Positions 34,001 to 47,100 of a DNA stretch of 64,000 nucleotides are shown here, one piece after another. A program made the translations under genes and the position numbers. Source of the DNA: Lindgomyces ingoldianus (lineage: Eukaryota > Ascomycota > Dothideomycetes > Pleosporales > Lindgomycetaceae); the NCBI RefSeq assembly GCF_010093535.1, contig NW_022985201.1, forward strand, positions 372,623 through 436,622, in the 5' to 3' direction. The notes under the pieces were generated by a model that was given only the letters and a program-made list of their open reading frames with translations, did no database searches and was not told the DNA's origin. Positions within the stretch are counted from its first letter, which is position 1. The number at the start of each line of letters is the position of its first letter.

Positions 34001-37000
34001 AAAGTTACAGGTGCGTTAGTAAGTCTAAAGGGCATAACAAGTAGTTTATAAAGTCCTCTAAAGGTTTTAAAAGCTGTTATCTATTTATGTCTTTATTTAA
34101 TCTTTATTTTATTAAATCTATCTTAGACATTAAACTTAGTAAAGTGTTTAGTTCTTTTTAGTTAATTTATAATATCTTAAATTATTAAAAGGGAGTATTA
34201 GTTTTATATAGTGTTATTATTTAAAGTTTAATAATTTTAACACACTTTTACTTTACTATTTTTCTTTTTAGCAAAGACTACTGCTAATGCTACTAGGCTG
34301 TTGCTTTCTCTAATATGCCCTTGTAAAAGCATCCTATTTATATATTTTTATAGTGCGTCTTTCTAGGCTTTAGTTAACAGTTAGAGTTTATAGGCTTTTA
34401 ACTAAGGTTCTAGTTTAAGGTTAATAGCATAATCCTATAGTTAATGCAGAGGCAGTTCTCCTAGGTCTTCTAGGGTTTTAAATATATCTTTGTACTCCTT
34501 ATATTCCTTAGGTAGTTCTTTTGTTTTGTAGGCAATTCTATAGATTTTTACCTAGTTAAGGTCCTGTTTCTTTTAAAATTTATTAAAGGATATTTCTTTT
34601 AGTTTTTTTTTTATTAACTAAACTACTTAGGCTTTTAGTTCTTAGTAAGGGAACTTTTTTAGTTTCCTTTTCTTAGGGAAATATCTGCTTCCTTTCTTAG
34701 CCTGTTAGTGGAAGGTGCAGGAGTTATTGTGGCAGGCTAACTATGTTATCTAGGCGTAGTCTTCTTTTGTTATAAGGGTTATAGTTTGCTAGTTAATTAT
34801 TAGGTTATGTCTATAAAGCTAGTTATATCTAAGTATTATTTAGTATTTTTCTCTAAGCAGTAGAATGTTAAAAGATATCTAGTTGCTAGTTTCTTTAGTG
34901 TTTATAATAAGTTTATAGGTTTTAAGTTATATCTATCCTGCTTTATATTTAATTAAGGAGGTGTCTGCTAGGGTTACTTTAAAAGGTTTTTTTTTACTTT
35001 TAAAGGGTATTTGTTTCTAGTTAACCTATGTAAAGTTAATTGCTGTAAAGGTACATCTACTGTCTATTAGTGTAAAGCCTGTCTATTTTTGTCCTAAGCA
35101 GGTAAGCGTTACTTTTATAGTTAGGCTTCTGCTAGTGCCTTGTTTTACAGCAACAAGGGTACAGAGTTTGTAGGGAATTTTAGGGTAATTTATGCTGTTG
35201 TCCTCTTCTACTTTAAGAGCTTTTTTATAATAGCTTTTAATTTAGTTAGATTGTATTTTATATTCCTAATAACCTTATATTATACATTCTGCTACAGTGC
35301 AGTGTTAGTCTTTTATCTTATAATAATACAGCATTTAGTTGTTTTGTTAATAGGCTCTCTATTAGAAATAGTAGAATGCGTAGTTCTCTTTATTTTTGCA
35401 TTCTGTCTAGGGTTTTAGCTTATGTTCTGTTCCTGTGTTACAGTGGGTACACTAAGGCATTTTGCAAGTTAATGCTATTCTAGGGAGTGTGTTATTTGTA
35501 AGCTTGCTTGCCTAGATTCTATATAGCTACTAGCTAGCTTTATGTTTAGTTAGCTAGTGTTTTAGGCAATACTTGTTAACGCATAGATACTAGTTGTAAA
35601 GACAGCTTCTAAGGTTATTTTAGACTAGTATTAGCTAAACTTGCGTCTATCTTAGGTATTCTTTTGTTTAGACTATCTGTAGAGGGTGGCTTTAGTATGT
35701 GCATTAGAACTTATTATGTCTTTAGCTTTTACATAAGATGTAATATCCTTTTTGCTAGCAGACTTCTAGGTCCTTTTGTGTAATTACTAGTGCTAGAGGG
35801 GGTGTGTTAGCTCTTTAGTTGCAAGGTTTTAGAGTTACTAAAAAAGTGCATTACTAGTTAGGGCCCTTTTTTTTGTTTAAGATTTTCTAGAACATTTTCT
35901 ATTATTCTTTATTATTTATTACAGCGTAATAGGTTTTAGCAATTTCTTTAATTATACTATAGGTGTCTGTGTTGTTGTTAATATATACTTTGTACATTAT
36001 TATTTTGCAGTCTTATAAGCTGTAAGTGTTACTGCACTTCTAGCAGTCTCTGTAGTTAAATTAGTATTATAGTTCTTAGGCAGAGATTCCTGTTATTAGT
36101 TATTTTAAGGGAAATAGCTTTTTTCCTTCTTTTATGTTTACAACATACGTTGTTGCCTAGGTCTAGCCTTGCTATCCCTTATAGACAGCTGCCTGCTCTA
36201 GTGCCTTAAATACTTTGTTGTTGTTCTAAACTTTAACCTTCTAGTATTCTGTCTAGCATCTATTAGATTTGTAGTTGCCTCTGCATTACTAGCAGAGGTT
36301 CTTATTTAGTTTATCTAAGATTTCTAGTCTTGTTAGACCCTACTCTATATATATTACTTTTATAGTTAGTCCTTTATTTTTATTCTTTTAGTTAACAGAG
36401 TCTAGGCATTCTTTTTTATAATGTCCTACTTTTTTATAGTTAAGGCATACTTTTTTCTTAAGCTATTTCTGTTATTTAGTACTTAGTAGTAGCTTTTTGC
36501 TATTTTAAAACTTACTCTTTTTTTTAGTTAAGCCCTATGTATGTTTAGCATAACTAAGATCTATTAGTTTGCTGTTAAACTGTTAAGTCTTCTTCTTCCT
36601 CTAGAATACTTCTAGTTTCTAGGGTGTTATGCCAGGGCGCTTCTTGTGAAGACGTTTCTAATGCTAATTATTGTACGTGGTTGCTCTTTTTATGTATTCT
36701 TTAAATTCTTCTAGTTTGCTGTAGTGCATAAATTTGTCTTTAATTGCATTAGAAAGTCTATTATAAAACATCCTTCTAATAGCTGCTTTGTTAGTCTATC
36801 TGCTAATAGCTAGTTGTTTGCAGAAGCGTGCTGCGTATAATTAGACAGTGCTTTTTTCTTGTTGTAGGGTGTCTATTCTGTTAACTGCCTTTTCCTTCTA
36901 ATTAGCTTAGCTATAGATTATTATAAGGGCTTGTTTAAAGGCATTTATACTTTAAAAAATTTCTTAAGTGTAAATAAGAGGAATTTCTTTAGTTACTTTA

Positions 37001-37468
37001 TGTTTTATCTAATTATCTGCGTGTGGTTAGAACTAAATAGCTAGGGGTCCTTCTAGGTAGAGTTCTATCTATAAGATTATTTCTTTATCTGTCTAGAAAG
37101 CGCCCTTATTATACTGCATGTATAAATAGCATTAAGTAAAGAATAGCTTAAGATCTTTAGCTGTGCTATTAAATAATTTAGGTAGGGCTAGGCGTAGTAA
37201 CTTCTTTAACTTAATACTAGTCTTTTCTTTAGCAGCGTTGCAGAGCTTAGCAACTTCTAGATAGAGGGTATAGAGTTATTAGACGTGTAGTTATTATTAA
37301 AGCTAGGCTCTAAGTGCTTCTATTTCTTAATAGAGATATTATATTTATTAACTATGTTCCTCTTTATTCCTAGACAGGGTTTTACTAGTGCTGGCCGCAC
37401 TAGCTCCTGTTATGCTGATATTAAGGGAGGTGTAAGGTGCTATACTTTTAGAGAGAGGTGGTAATTAA

Positions 37469-38078
37469 TGTTACAATCCTTACTCTGTAGGAATAGTGTT
37501 TTGCAGAGTACAACAGCCTATGTAGGTGTTAATAGAGAGGGGTGAGAACTTAGCTAGATTAAGTGTACAGTCTGTTAAGCAGAGTAAAGGATAGTTAGGG
37601 TTTATAGAGGCAGGCTATAGTTTGTCCCTTTTAGCTGTATAGATAGCTAGGTTTTTACTAGTTAAGTAGACAAGGGTTAGAGGTATATATGTTGCAAGAT
37701 ATATAAGGCAGCTTAATTTTTTTTAGAAAGGAGTTAAGCTTTTTAGTCTATTATAAAGAATAAACTAAACATTAATTATAACCTTCTAACTATAGTTAGG
37801 ATTAAGACTATATACATAGGGTTTGCATGCGTTTGCATGCATTGCATGTGTTGCATGCGGTGTCTGCTTCTACCTGCAACGCCTGCACTGCCTGTAATGT
37901 CCTTAGTCCTTATTAGACAGTGCATTCTGCTAAGGTTTTATCTATAAGGTGGAGCCATTCTTCCTCTGTTTAGTTATAAGGTCCACTAATTGCGGGGTTA
38001 ACTGTTTTCCATCTAATGTGCGTGGGGTTGTGCGTGATAGCGAGCTGAGTTCCTACGGCCTGTCCGTTGGCCGTAACA
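37469..38078 (-). repeat. Gypsy-2 nested copy, right LTR
   Basis: 610 bp, equal in length to the left LTR. Differences are almost all C/T or G/A and are concentrated at opposite ends of the two LTRs. Confidence 0.92.
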
Positions 38079-40853
38079 CATAGTCTAAACTTTAATAAGG
38101 TCTATTTAGATGCTATCTATAAAGATTACATATCTTAAATATATAACCTTTAATTAGTAGAACTTGCATTTATCTATATTAAGTTACAGACCTGCTTCTT
38201 CTATAGCCTTTAGTACTAGGCGTACATGCTGTTTGTGCTTTAAAAGGCTATTACTATAAATTAGAATATTATTAATATATATAGTGCAGAACACATCTAA
38301 GTAGAGTTAGAGCAAGTTATTTATAAAATGTTAAAAAGTACTAAGCATGTTAGCTAAGCTAAAGGGCATTACTAGGTACTTAAATAGTCTATATTAGGTC
38401 TAAAACACTATTAGCTACTTATTACCCTTTACTATTTTTAGCTTATTAAAAGCAGTAATAATATCTAACTTTATAAAATACTTTACTTTACTTAGTTAAC
38501 TTAAAGTTTTTTATAAAAAAAGAATTAAGTATTAGTTTTTAATAGTAACAGTATTTAGTTTTTAGTAGTTAACATAGAATTAAAGCCTACTCTTAAGTTT
38601 CTTTATAAATAGTATAGGTAACACTACTAGTAAAAAGCTAGCTTAAATAAACCTTTTTTTTAGGTTTTTATTAAAGTATTTTTAGAGCACTTTTAATTTA
38701 TTTAGCAACATCTTATATAGTAGCTTATAACTAAGTTGTTTACTAGGCTTAAAAGTTATCTAGTAATTATATAAATATTATATTAAAAGCTTATTAAACC
38801 TATCTTAAAAAAAAACATATAATAAGTTATAGTAGTTTTAAGAGACTATTATTTTTAAGTTAGTATGTTTTTAAAAAGCTAAAGCTTAGTCTATATTAGA
38901 AATTATAACTATATAGATTTTATAATCTAGTTATTAAGCTAGAGTTATAAATAGAGCAGGTTCTATATAGCAGATGTCTATCTACTATTTAAGTTCTAGT
39001 TTATGTTTAAATTAAGTAAGTAAAAGTTTTTTAAAAGCTTTCTTTTCTTTAAGTTTAAGTAGTTATTAAATTATTTTACATAGCTTATCTTAGTAAAAGG
39101 CCTAGCTTATTAGCCTTACTTAAGTAGTTTTTTTTTAAGTTATTAAAAAGTAGGTTTAAAAACTTTTTATATTAAGTGCTATTTAAGTATTATTTAGGTG
39201 TAAGTGTAAGCATATGTTTTAGCATTAAAAAAAGTTAAAGTTTAAAACTTACTCTTAGTAATTAAAGGTAACCTTATTCTAATACAGCTATAGTTATTCT
39301 AGAATTAAGTTATAATGTTCTATGTTTATTACATAGAGCTTAATCTACTCCTTATAGTGTTAGTAGGTAATTATAATAGTTATAGTATAAAAGATAAAAC
39401 CTTTTTTAAGTTATTTTTTATTAAATCTAGTTAAGTAAATTATTTAAGTAAGTAGTGTTAATTAAAGATTTAGTTTACACATTAGTTTTTTATTAATGTA
39501 ACTTATACTATTTACTTTTAAGTTAATAAAAGCTTATATTAAAGCTAATATAGTTCTTTATTATAAACATATAGAAATATTAACTTAGTACTTTTAGTTA
39601 TTAGTAGGGGACTTAGCTTATAAGTTAGTAGAGATCTAGTGTTAAATTAGTTTTAAGAGGTAACTTAGCTCTAAAACAAGCCTTTTTATAGGCTCTTACT
39701 GCTATAGCTGCAGCTATGTTAAAAGTAGTAAAAAAGATTAGAGCTTAAATATAAGTTAAAGCCCTTATAAAAATAAAAATAAAATAGTAAAAATCTTTAA
39801 TAAGTGCTAGCAGCGCTACTTATGTAGACTTAAAGAAAAGAAATAAAGCAGTTTTAAAAAATATAACTATGCTTACTATACTTAAAGTATTAACTTTTTT
39901 TTTTATAATTTTTACACTTTTTAGAACTAACTAGAGCATAATTTAAATTAATTTTTATTATATTAAAGTCCTTATTTATAACTGCACTAGTTTAGGGGCG
40001 TATTAGGGCTTATATAGAGAGGAACTTTATGTTATTATTATAGGTAGCAATTAGGTTTACATACGCATTAAGGTTGTTTAAAAGGGGTTCTCCTACTATA
40101 GCACATTATAGTTTAGTTAAAAGGGAGTTATATAAAGCTATAATTAGACCTATCTTATTTAGGCCTATATTAGATGTAAGTTAGTAGAACTTAGTAAAGT
40201 ATAAAGTAAAGCTTTTTTTTTTTTATTATAAAGTGTTTAAGTAACTTAAGGCTGTTAACTTTTTATTTAAGTCTTTATAAGTTACTTATAAAAACACTAT
40301 AAATTAATCTAAGTTAATAATATTCTTATTTATTAGTAAGTTAATTAAGGCTGTTATATTATAGTTAAGTTAAAAGTAGGCATATAGTAACTAAAAGTGT
40401 TTAGAGGGGAATTAGTCTATGTTTTCTTTAAGTTTATATTAAAGCTTATGTAGAAAAGAAAGTAGGTCTTTTTATTTTTTATTAAATAGTAAAGGATTAA
40501 GGAGTTAGTTAGATTTTATTACTAAGTTAAAAAAGTTATAAGTTATAAGTAGTGTTAAGTAGAAAAGAGTTAAGCTATCTCTAGACTTCTAGATAAGCTT
40601 TAAGGCTAGTAAGTTCTTAGTTTTTACTACTATAATAAAAGTTAAGGTAGAAATAAACTACTTAATAATATAAAGCTATTTTTTAAAGTTTTTTTAAAAA
40701 GCTTTAAAGCTTATAACATAGTAGCTTTTTTATAAAGTAAGCGCTTTTTAAAAAGCTTTTTAGCTTACTTTAATAGCTTAAAGTTATATAAGTACTAAGC
40801 TTATTAAATTAAATTTAGAGGCTATTCTTAGCTAGAGTTTTAACATAATATAA

Positions 40854-41171
40854 TGTTATAATTATGTATAAGTAAGGTTATAAAGCTTTATAGAGGTCTA
40901 GTTTAATTACTACATAAAGTATTATAGTAGGTACAAGACATTATGTAAGAAATAAAAAAGTTTAAAAAGAAATTAGTAATTAAATACTTAGCTTAAAAGT
41001 CTAAGCGCTTTAAGTATAAATTAAGCCTGTTCTAGGTTTAGTTAGTGTTAAAGCAGTTTATGCTTAAGTTTATGTCTATGTTGTGTTATATTTATGTTAG
41101 ACGTGCACTAATAATACTCTAGTACGCGTCTAATACAGTTATGTCTGGGATCCGGGGAGGATACCGTGACA
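40854..41171 (-). repeat. Gypsy-1 copy 1, right LTR
   Basis: 318 bp. The inner end is mutated to TGTTATAATTATGTATA; the outer end (GGATCCGGGGAGGATACCG) is unmutated. This is the reverse of the left LTR pattern. Confidence 0.9.
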
Positions 41172-41176
41172 CTCTC

Positions 41177-41367
41177 TTTTTTTAATGCTGCATTATTATT
41201 AAAATTCTCTAGCGCACTAGCAATAGGTGTAGAAGCTTTCTGCTTACTCTTTATTACCTACTAAAAGTTATTTTTAAGCTGTTAATTAACCTGCTAGGTA
41301 AGCTCTACCTTCTTTTATTAAGCTGCTTTTGTCTTAAGCTTCTGCAGGTAAGCCTTTTTTACTATTA
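41177..41367. repeat. Residual piece of Fot1-like element B
   Basis: About 190 bp of RIP-altered sequence between Gypsy-1 copy 1 and the foldback element, interpreted as host element B. No readable motif. Confidence 0.4.
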
Positions 41368-41970
41368 ACGTACTTCACAGGCGAGTTGCTTACACACCTG
41401 AGTTGCTTACTTTTGCTAAGACCCTACTAAACTACTCTTTTTATACTAATGCATTCCCTACAACACTACTTAGACGCGCTAAAAGAATGTTAGATACAGC
41501 TTACACTCTAAGCTTTTAAACAAGACATAAAACTCTTAAAAAAATGTACTATAGCTATATATAAAGTTTTATAAAAAAATAATAAATAACTATAGCGCTA
41601 GACAACTTTTATAAGCTAATTCTACAGCTAAATTATAAAGGCTAGGTAATAAAAAGAAGCAGGTGATTATTAAGACTATACTTAAGCTATATGTGTAAGG
41701 AATTTCCTCTTAAATAGCATTTGTAGCTAATATAGCTAATTCTTTACGCGCTAAGCGTAATCTAGGCTATATTTACATAAACTAGCCTAGTATGTTTATA
41801 AAGTGTTATTTAGAGCTTAAAGTAAAGTTTTAAGCGTAAGTATAGTTAAGTTTTAAGCGTAAGTATAGTTAAGAGATATTTAGCTAATTATAAACCCTAT
41901 CTTGCTAAAGTTGTATGTGTTATTATTCTAAATACTATACTTAGCTTTAATATTCTCTATAAGGCTAAAC

Positions 41971-42018
41971 TGTTACAATCCTTGCTTTAGGAAGCACTTA
42001 GGTCTGCTAATATTCCAA

Positions 42019-42062
<44 letters not shown>

Positions 42063-42597
42063 AGTTGGACAGGTAAGAGGGGCTAACCGGTAGGGTGTAC
42101 AGTCCTACGTACAGGCTAATGGGCTATTAGGGAAGGTAGAGTGACCGGATCGTGGTTTGCCCTTAATGCGGAAGTAGGGAGGCCGGGTTAAACAGTCCTT
42201 TTAGACAGGATAGGAGGTATATATAGTGCAAGATATATAGATAGTATTACAGCTCTTTAGAAAGCTAAATGCTACTTAGTCTATGTAAAGAATAAACTAA
42301 ATGTTAAACACACCTTCTAAAGGTTGTTTAATGCAGGAATTATATACATAAGCTGGGGTGCTAAGGGGAGCTGGTGGTAGCTTATAGGAGCCTGCTAAGG
42401 AGAGCTTCTATAAGCTCCCTTGGGCTTCCTAGACTCGTGGCCTGTTCTCCTATTAGACCACGCATTCCTCTATTACCGCGGGCAGCGGTGCTGCCTCTGT
42501 GCCCTCTGACTGGTTTATAAGCGAGCCCTGTCCTAATCCAGCTAGATTGTAGAGCACTGCTGGTGGAGTTACGCTGGTCTAACTGTAGACTGTAACA
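41971..42597 (-). mobile_element. Solo LTR (Gypsy-2-related) containing a 43-G tract
   Basis: It starts TGTTACAATCC and ends CTGTAACA, flanked by the duplication TAAAC (41966-41970 and 42598-42602), with no internal region. The interior is similar to the Gypsy-2 LTRs (gtgtacagtc and aggtatatatag blocks). It is less RIP-mutated than its surroundings. Orientation is inferred from the TGTTACAATCC end, which is the 3' end of the plus-oriented family member. Confidence 0.85.
42019..42061 (+). repeat. Homopolymer of 43 G
   Basis: An uninterrupted G run inside the solo LTR. It is absent from the related LTRs in this window. It could be a real expansion or a sequencing/assembly artefact. Confidence 0.95.
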
Positions 42598-43125
42598 TAA
42601 ACCTACTCTAAATTACTCTAGAACTCTTATAAAGAGCTCTTTTATAGTTGTACTTATGCTTAAACATTACTTTAAGCTCTAAATAACACTTTATAAACAT
42701 ACTAGGCTAGTTTATGTAAATATAGCCTAGATTACGCTTAGCGCGCAAAGAATTAGCTATATTAGCTATAAATGCTATCTAAGAGGAAATTCCTTGCGCA
42801 TATAGCTTAAGTATAGTCTTAATAATTACCTGCTTTTTTTTATTGCCTAGCCTCTATAATTTAGCTATAGAATTAGCTTATAAAAGTTGTCTAGCGCTGT
42901 AGTTATTTATTATCTTTTATAAAACTTTATATATAGCTATAGCATATTTCTTTAAAAGTTTTATGTTTTATTTAAAAGCTTAAAGTGTAAGCTGTATCTA
43001 ACATTCTTTTAGCGCGTCTAAGTAGTGTTGTAGAGAATGCATTAGTGTAGGAAGAGTAGTTTAGTAGGGTCTTAGCAAAAGTAAGCAACTTAGGTGTGTA
43101 AGCAACTTGCCTGTGAAGTACGTTA

Positions 43126-43819
43126 CTACTTTATGCTTTTTCTTTTTAACTACGCGCGCCTTTTTAGCTTTCTTTACTTTTTTACACTTTACCTTTTTTT
43201 ATTTTTAAAGCTATAAAGCTTTTTTTTTAGTATTTTTTTATACTTAATAATTATATGCTTCTTAGACCTTATTTAAAGACTAAAAAGTTGCACTACTATA
43301 ATATTTTAAAGGTGCTTTTAGTAGAAGAGGCTTACTACACTAGTAGTACTTCTTATTAATTAGCGCATTCTTAACCTGCTTAAGCTTATGCTAGAGGAGA
43401 ATACAACATACTAAAAATAACTAGACAGTCTTTTTAAGCTTTTATATATCTTTTTTATAAAAATTACTAATAACTTTATTTAAAAAGCTTTTAACTTTTT
43501 TTTATTTTTTACACTAAGCGCTAAGCTAGTGCTTTTACTAAAAAATAGTTACTTTTTTTACTTATAGTAAAATTAATCTAAGACTACTTATAGCTTAAAT
43601 AGTAATAAACTAGTTACTTTAAAAGCACTAAAAATAGTTTTATGCTTAAAAATGTTTTCTAGGCCTTATTAAACATGCTATAAAAGTTTTTTTTTAATTA
43701 ATAATAGTTTTTAGCATTTATCTATAAAGCTAGCTAGCTTAGCTAAGTAAGCTAATAAGAAAGGTTTAAACATATAAACATTAAAAGGCTACAGTATATA
43801 AGTTACATGCAGTAGGTAT
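43126..43819 (-). pseudogene. C-terminal transposase relic of Fot1-like element B
   Basis: The minus-strand translation from 43819 leftward reads YILQPFNVYMFKPFLLAY, then LASFIDKC and FKHKTIFSAFKVT, with stops. It matches the LQPLDV-MFKPL and AFKPxTIxSAFEATG pattern near the end of the DDE_1 (Fot1/pogo) transposase domain. The upstream part continues on the far side of Gypsy-1 copy 2. Confidence 0.65.
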
Positions 43820-44137
43820 TGTCACGATTGTGCACGAGTAAGGTTATAGAGCTTCACAGAGGTCTAGTTTAATTACTACGTGAGGTATTATAGTAGGTAC
43901 AAGACGTTGTGTGAGGAACAAGAAGGTTTAAAAGGAAATTAGTAATTAAATACTTAGCTTAGAAGTCTAAGCGCTTTAGGTATAAATTAAGCCTGTTTTA
44001 GGTTTAGTTAGTGTTAAGGCAGTTTATACTTAAGTTTATGTTTATATTATGTTGTGTTTATGTTAGACATGCACTAATAATACTCTAGTACACGTCTAAT
44101 ATAGTTATGTCTAGGATCTAGGGAGGATACTGTGACA
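43820..44137 (-). repeat. Gypsy-1 copy 2, left LTR
   Basis: 318 bp. The outer end is intact (TGTCACGATTGTGCACG); the inner end is mutated (GGATCTAGGGAGGATACTG). Confidence 0.92.
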
Positions 44138-47100
44138 GTACCCCCTCTCTTATTAGGAAGAGAATCTTTTATATTAGTAGTTCTAGCATTAAGTTGTCTT
44201 TATTAGGGTATAAGTTTAGTTTAGATAGGTATTAGATATAGAATTAAGTTACTGCAGAGTTCTTTTACAGGGCTTTTATAGGTTCCTACAACAGTTTGTT
44301 GTATCTAGTTTATTTTATAAAGTATTTATAAATACATTTTTTATTATTAAACTAGATCTATTTAACATCTTTTATAACATATTTTAATTTGTTGTTTATA
44401 ATAATAGGTTTAAGTAGCAGGTTTAGCTGTCTAAGTAGATAGTTAGATTTAAAGGCTGCTTAGCGCAGCAACAATATGTAGAACACAGAGTGTATCTTTA
44501 TGCTGTTAGGTAGGATTAATTAGTAAGCATATAATAAGACTATATAGGCTACTATAAAGAGGCTAAGGTTCTTTTAATTAAGTTTCTTTAATTATTAGTT
44601 TATTTAGATATTTCTAGCATCTAGCTAAACCTTCTTACTAGCTGCATATATAAGGGCAGAGGTTTAGAATTAGTTTATATACGCTTATTAAAAAGCTTAA
44701 GCCTATGTAAGCTTTTTATAAACATATTTAGATATATTTTAAATCTTATTAATAAGTCTATTTATGTCTGTTACTTATATAGATTAATAAGTTAGTTAAG
44801 GGGTATTTATAAGTAGTTTAAATCTTATTTAGAGGTAGTATTTATAGTTTGCTAAGAACAGGGATACTTATGTTAATTTAAATGTTATGTTATTAGCTTT
44901 AAACTATGCTATAGCTAACTATTTTACCTAGTTATTCTACTAGTAGTTTATGTACACTTATAGAACTTATTTTATTATAGTGTTTGCGTTTTTAGTCTAG
45001 CTGTTAGTCTCTAAGTAAAAAGCTATAGATAGATAGAGAATAATTTAGAGCTATTTATAAAGTTTATTCTAAAAGGCTAAGACAAACTGTGTACCTCTGT
45101 CTAATATAATTATGTTAGGTAGGCTATAGTAAACCTATACATATTAGTAGAATAACTAGGCTATATTAGAGGCAGTTATAAAGGAACATAGTATTAAGTG
45201 TTAATACTTAGTTAAGTAATTAATAACTACTATAATATTTATGTACTTTTTAGATAGAGGTAGGTTTATAATAAAATTAATTAATATGTCTTTTTAAGCT
45301 TGTTTAAGGATTAGAAGTAGTTTAAGTAGGCTATTATACTTTTCTTAAAAGGCCTTTACTTTATAGTAAGTATAGCAACATAATATATATTAGCGTACAG
45401 TATAGAACATGCGGGGCTAGTAGTACTCTCTTTGTAGTAGGTTAAGAGTCTTTTCTCTGCCTAGGTGTCCTCTAACAGGTAAGTTATATATAATTTAGAG
45501 TAGTTTAATTTTTAGTTTATTAAAATTAAGAATTATAAGTTAGTTATAGTAATATAGCTTACTATTTTAGTTTTTATAGTTAGCTAGTGTTACTTTCTTT
45601 AACTAACTAGCGCTGTTTTAAAGTAGGTCTAAAGTTTCTTAGATAAATTTATTATTTAGATACTTATTAGTAATAATTTAATTAATTATCTAATTTATTT
45701 TATTTAAGTTAAGGTCTAAAAATAGCTTAAGTTAAAGTAGAGTTTAGTGTTAAGCTTTTTATACTTCTTTTTAAGCAAGAATGTTTTAGAATTGCTTTAT
45801 AAAAGCATCTAATTTCCCTCTATTTTAACTAGAATAATAAGTAATCTTAAAATTAAAATAAAATAAGTATTTAAACTAATAAGCTTATTAGTAGCTAAGT
45901 TATTTTATAGTTACAAAGTACTATAAGTTTTTATAGTTAAATAAAACCTATATTAGATGCGCTACACTTTTTAGTTTAGGTTGCTATTATTTAAAGCAGT
46001 ATACTATAGTAAGTAATTTTTTATTATAAATCTTATAATTACCTTCTACAGGACTTATTCTTTTTAAGAAGTATGTAATAGGCCTAATAGTTCTATCTAG
46101 CTTAGTCTAGGAGAGAACTTCTGCTACTATGTAGTCTAAGGCATTAGCTTTTACAAGTATTAGTAGTTTAAAGTTAAAGTAGTAAAGTATTAAGGCTTTA
46201 GTAAAAGCTTTCTTTAGCTAGTTAAAAAACTATTAGTAATTTAAGTTAAAGTTAAATTAAACCTTTTTTTTAGTAAGTGTAATTATAGGGCTTACTAGCT
46301 ATAAAAAGTTGTTAATAAATTATTAGTAAAAGTTAGTAAATTTTATAAAAGCTTAAACATCTTTTACATCTTTTAGGTATTGCTAATCTAGCATAGTCTA
46401 AACTTTAATAGAGTCTATTTAGATGCTATCTGTAAAAATTACATATTCTAAATATGTAACCTTTAATTAGTAAAACTTACATTTATCTATGTTAAGTTAT
46501 AGACCTACTTCTTCTATAGCTTTTAGCACTAGGCGTATATGCTGTTTATGCTCTAAAAGGCTATTACTGTAGATTAGAATATTGTTAATATACATAGTGC
46601 AGAACATGTCTAGGTAGGGTTAGAGCAAGTTGTTTATAAAATGTTAAAAAGTACTAGGTGTGTTAGCTAAGCTAAAGGGCATTACTAGGTACTTAAATAG
46701 TCTGTATTAGGTCTAAAACACTGTTAGCTACTTATTACTCTTTACTATTTTTAGCTTATTAAAGGCAGTAATAATATTTAACTTTATAAAATACTTTACT
46801 TTACTTAGTTAGCTTAGAGTTTTTTATAAAAAAAGAATTAAGTATTAGTTTTTAATAGTAATAGTGTTTAGTTTTTAGTAGTTAACATAGAATTAAAGCC
46901 TACTTTTAAGTTTCTTTATAAATAGTATAAGTAACGCTACTAGTAAGAAGCTAGCTTAAATAAACTTTTTTTTTAAGTTTTTATTAAGGTATTTTTAAAG
47001 CACTTTTAATTTATTTAGTAACATCTTATATAGTAGCCTATAACTAAGTTATTTACTAGGCTTAAGAGTTATTTAGTAATTATATAGATGTTATATTAAA

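Larger units (their letters stand above)
30427..38078 (-). mobile_element. Gypsy-2: nested Ty3/gypsy LTR retrotransposon, RIP-degraded
   Basis: 7652 bp with 610-bp LTRs (30427-31036 and 37469-38078) and the 5-bp duplication CATAG (30422-30426 and 38079-38083). The empty site is preserved in Gypsy-1 copy 2 near 46395, which confirms the insertion. Minus-strand relics follow gypsy order. There is a gag zinc knuckle at 36391-36450, reading CLNYKKVGHYKKEC with the second Cys changed to Tyr. The RT catalytic box YLNDILIYTKE lies at about 33920-33960 (family YLDD, Asp to Asn), and the integrase segment STAYYP-TDRQTEQINAEI at about 32400-32500. Stops are frequent. Confidence 0.92.
27850..41171 (-). 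mobile_element. Gypsy-1, copy 1: Ty3/gypsy LTR retrotransposon split by Gypsy-2
   Basis: LTRs of 318 bp at 27850-28167 and 40854-41171 have TG...CA ends, and a perfect target duplication CTCTC flanks the element (27845-27849 and 41172-41176). Subtracting the 7652-bp nested element and its duplication leaves 5665 bp, matching copy 2 (5663 bp). Coding runs on the minus strand: an integrase-like stretch near 29130-29300 and an RT active-site region near 38260-38300, homologous to copy 2. It is heavily RIP-mutated with stops throughout, so not autonomous. Confidence 0.9.
41368..43123. mobile_element. Foldback element of family A, split by a solo LTR
   Basis: The ends ACGTACTTCACAGGC (41368) and GCCTGTGAAGTACGT (43123) are inverted and flanked by TA. 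The arms are about 500 bp each. Without the 627-bp solo LTR and its duplication the element is about 1.12 kb, with no room for a transposase, so it is a non-autonomous relative of element A. The paired AAGTTGCTTAC-type iterons are present at both ends. Confidence 0.82.

Noticed and set aside
35140..35418. 92-codon hydrophobic open frame on the plus strand
   Set aside because: It lies antisense to the gag-pol region of Gypsy-2. Its Phe/Leu/Ile-rich translation follows from the AT-rich RIP composition.
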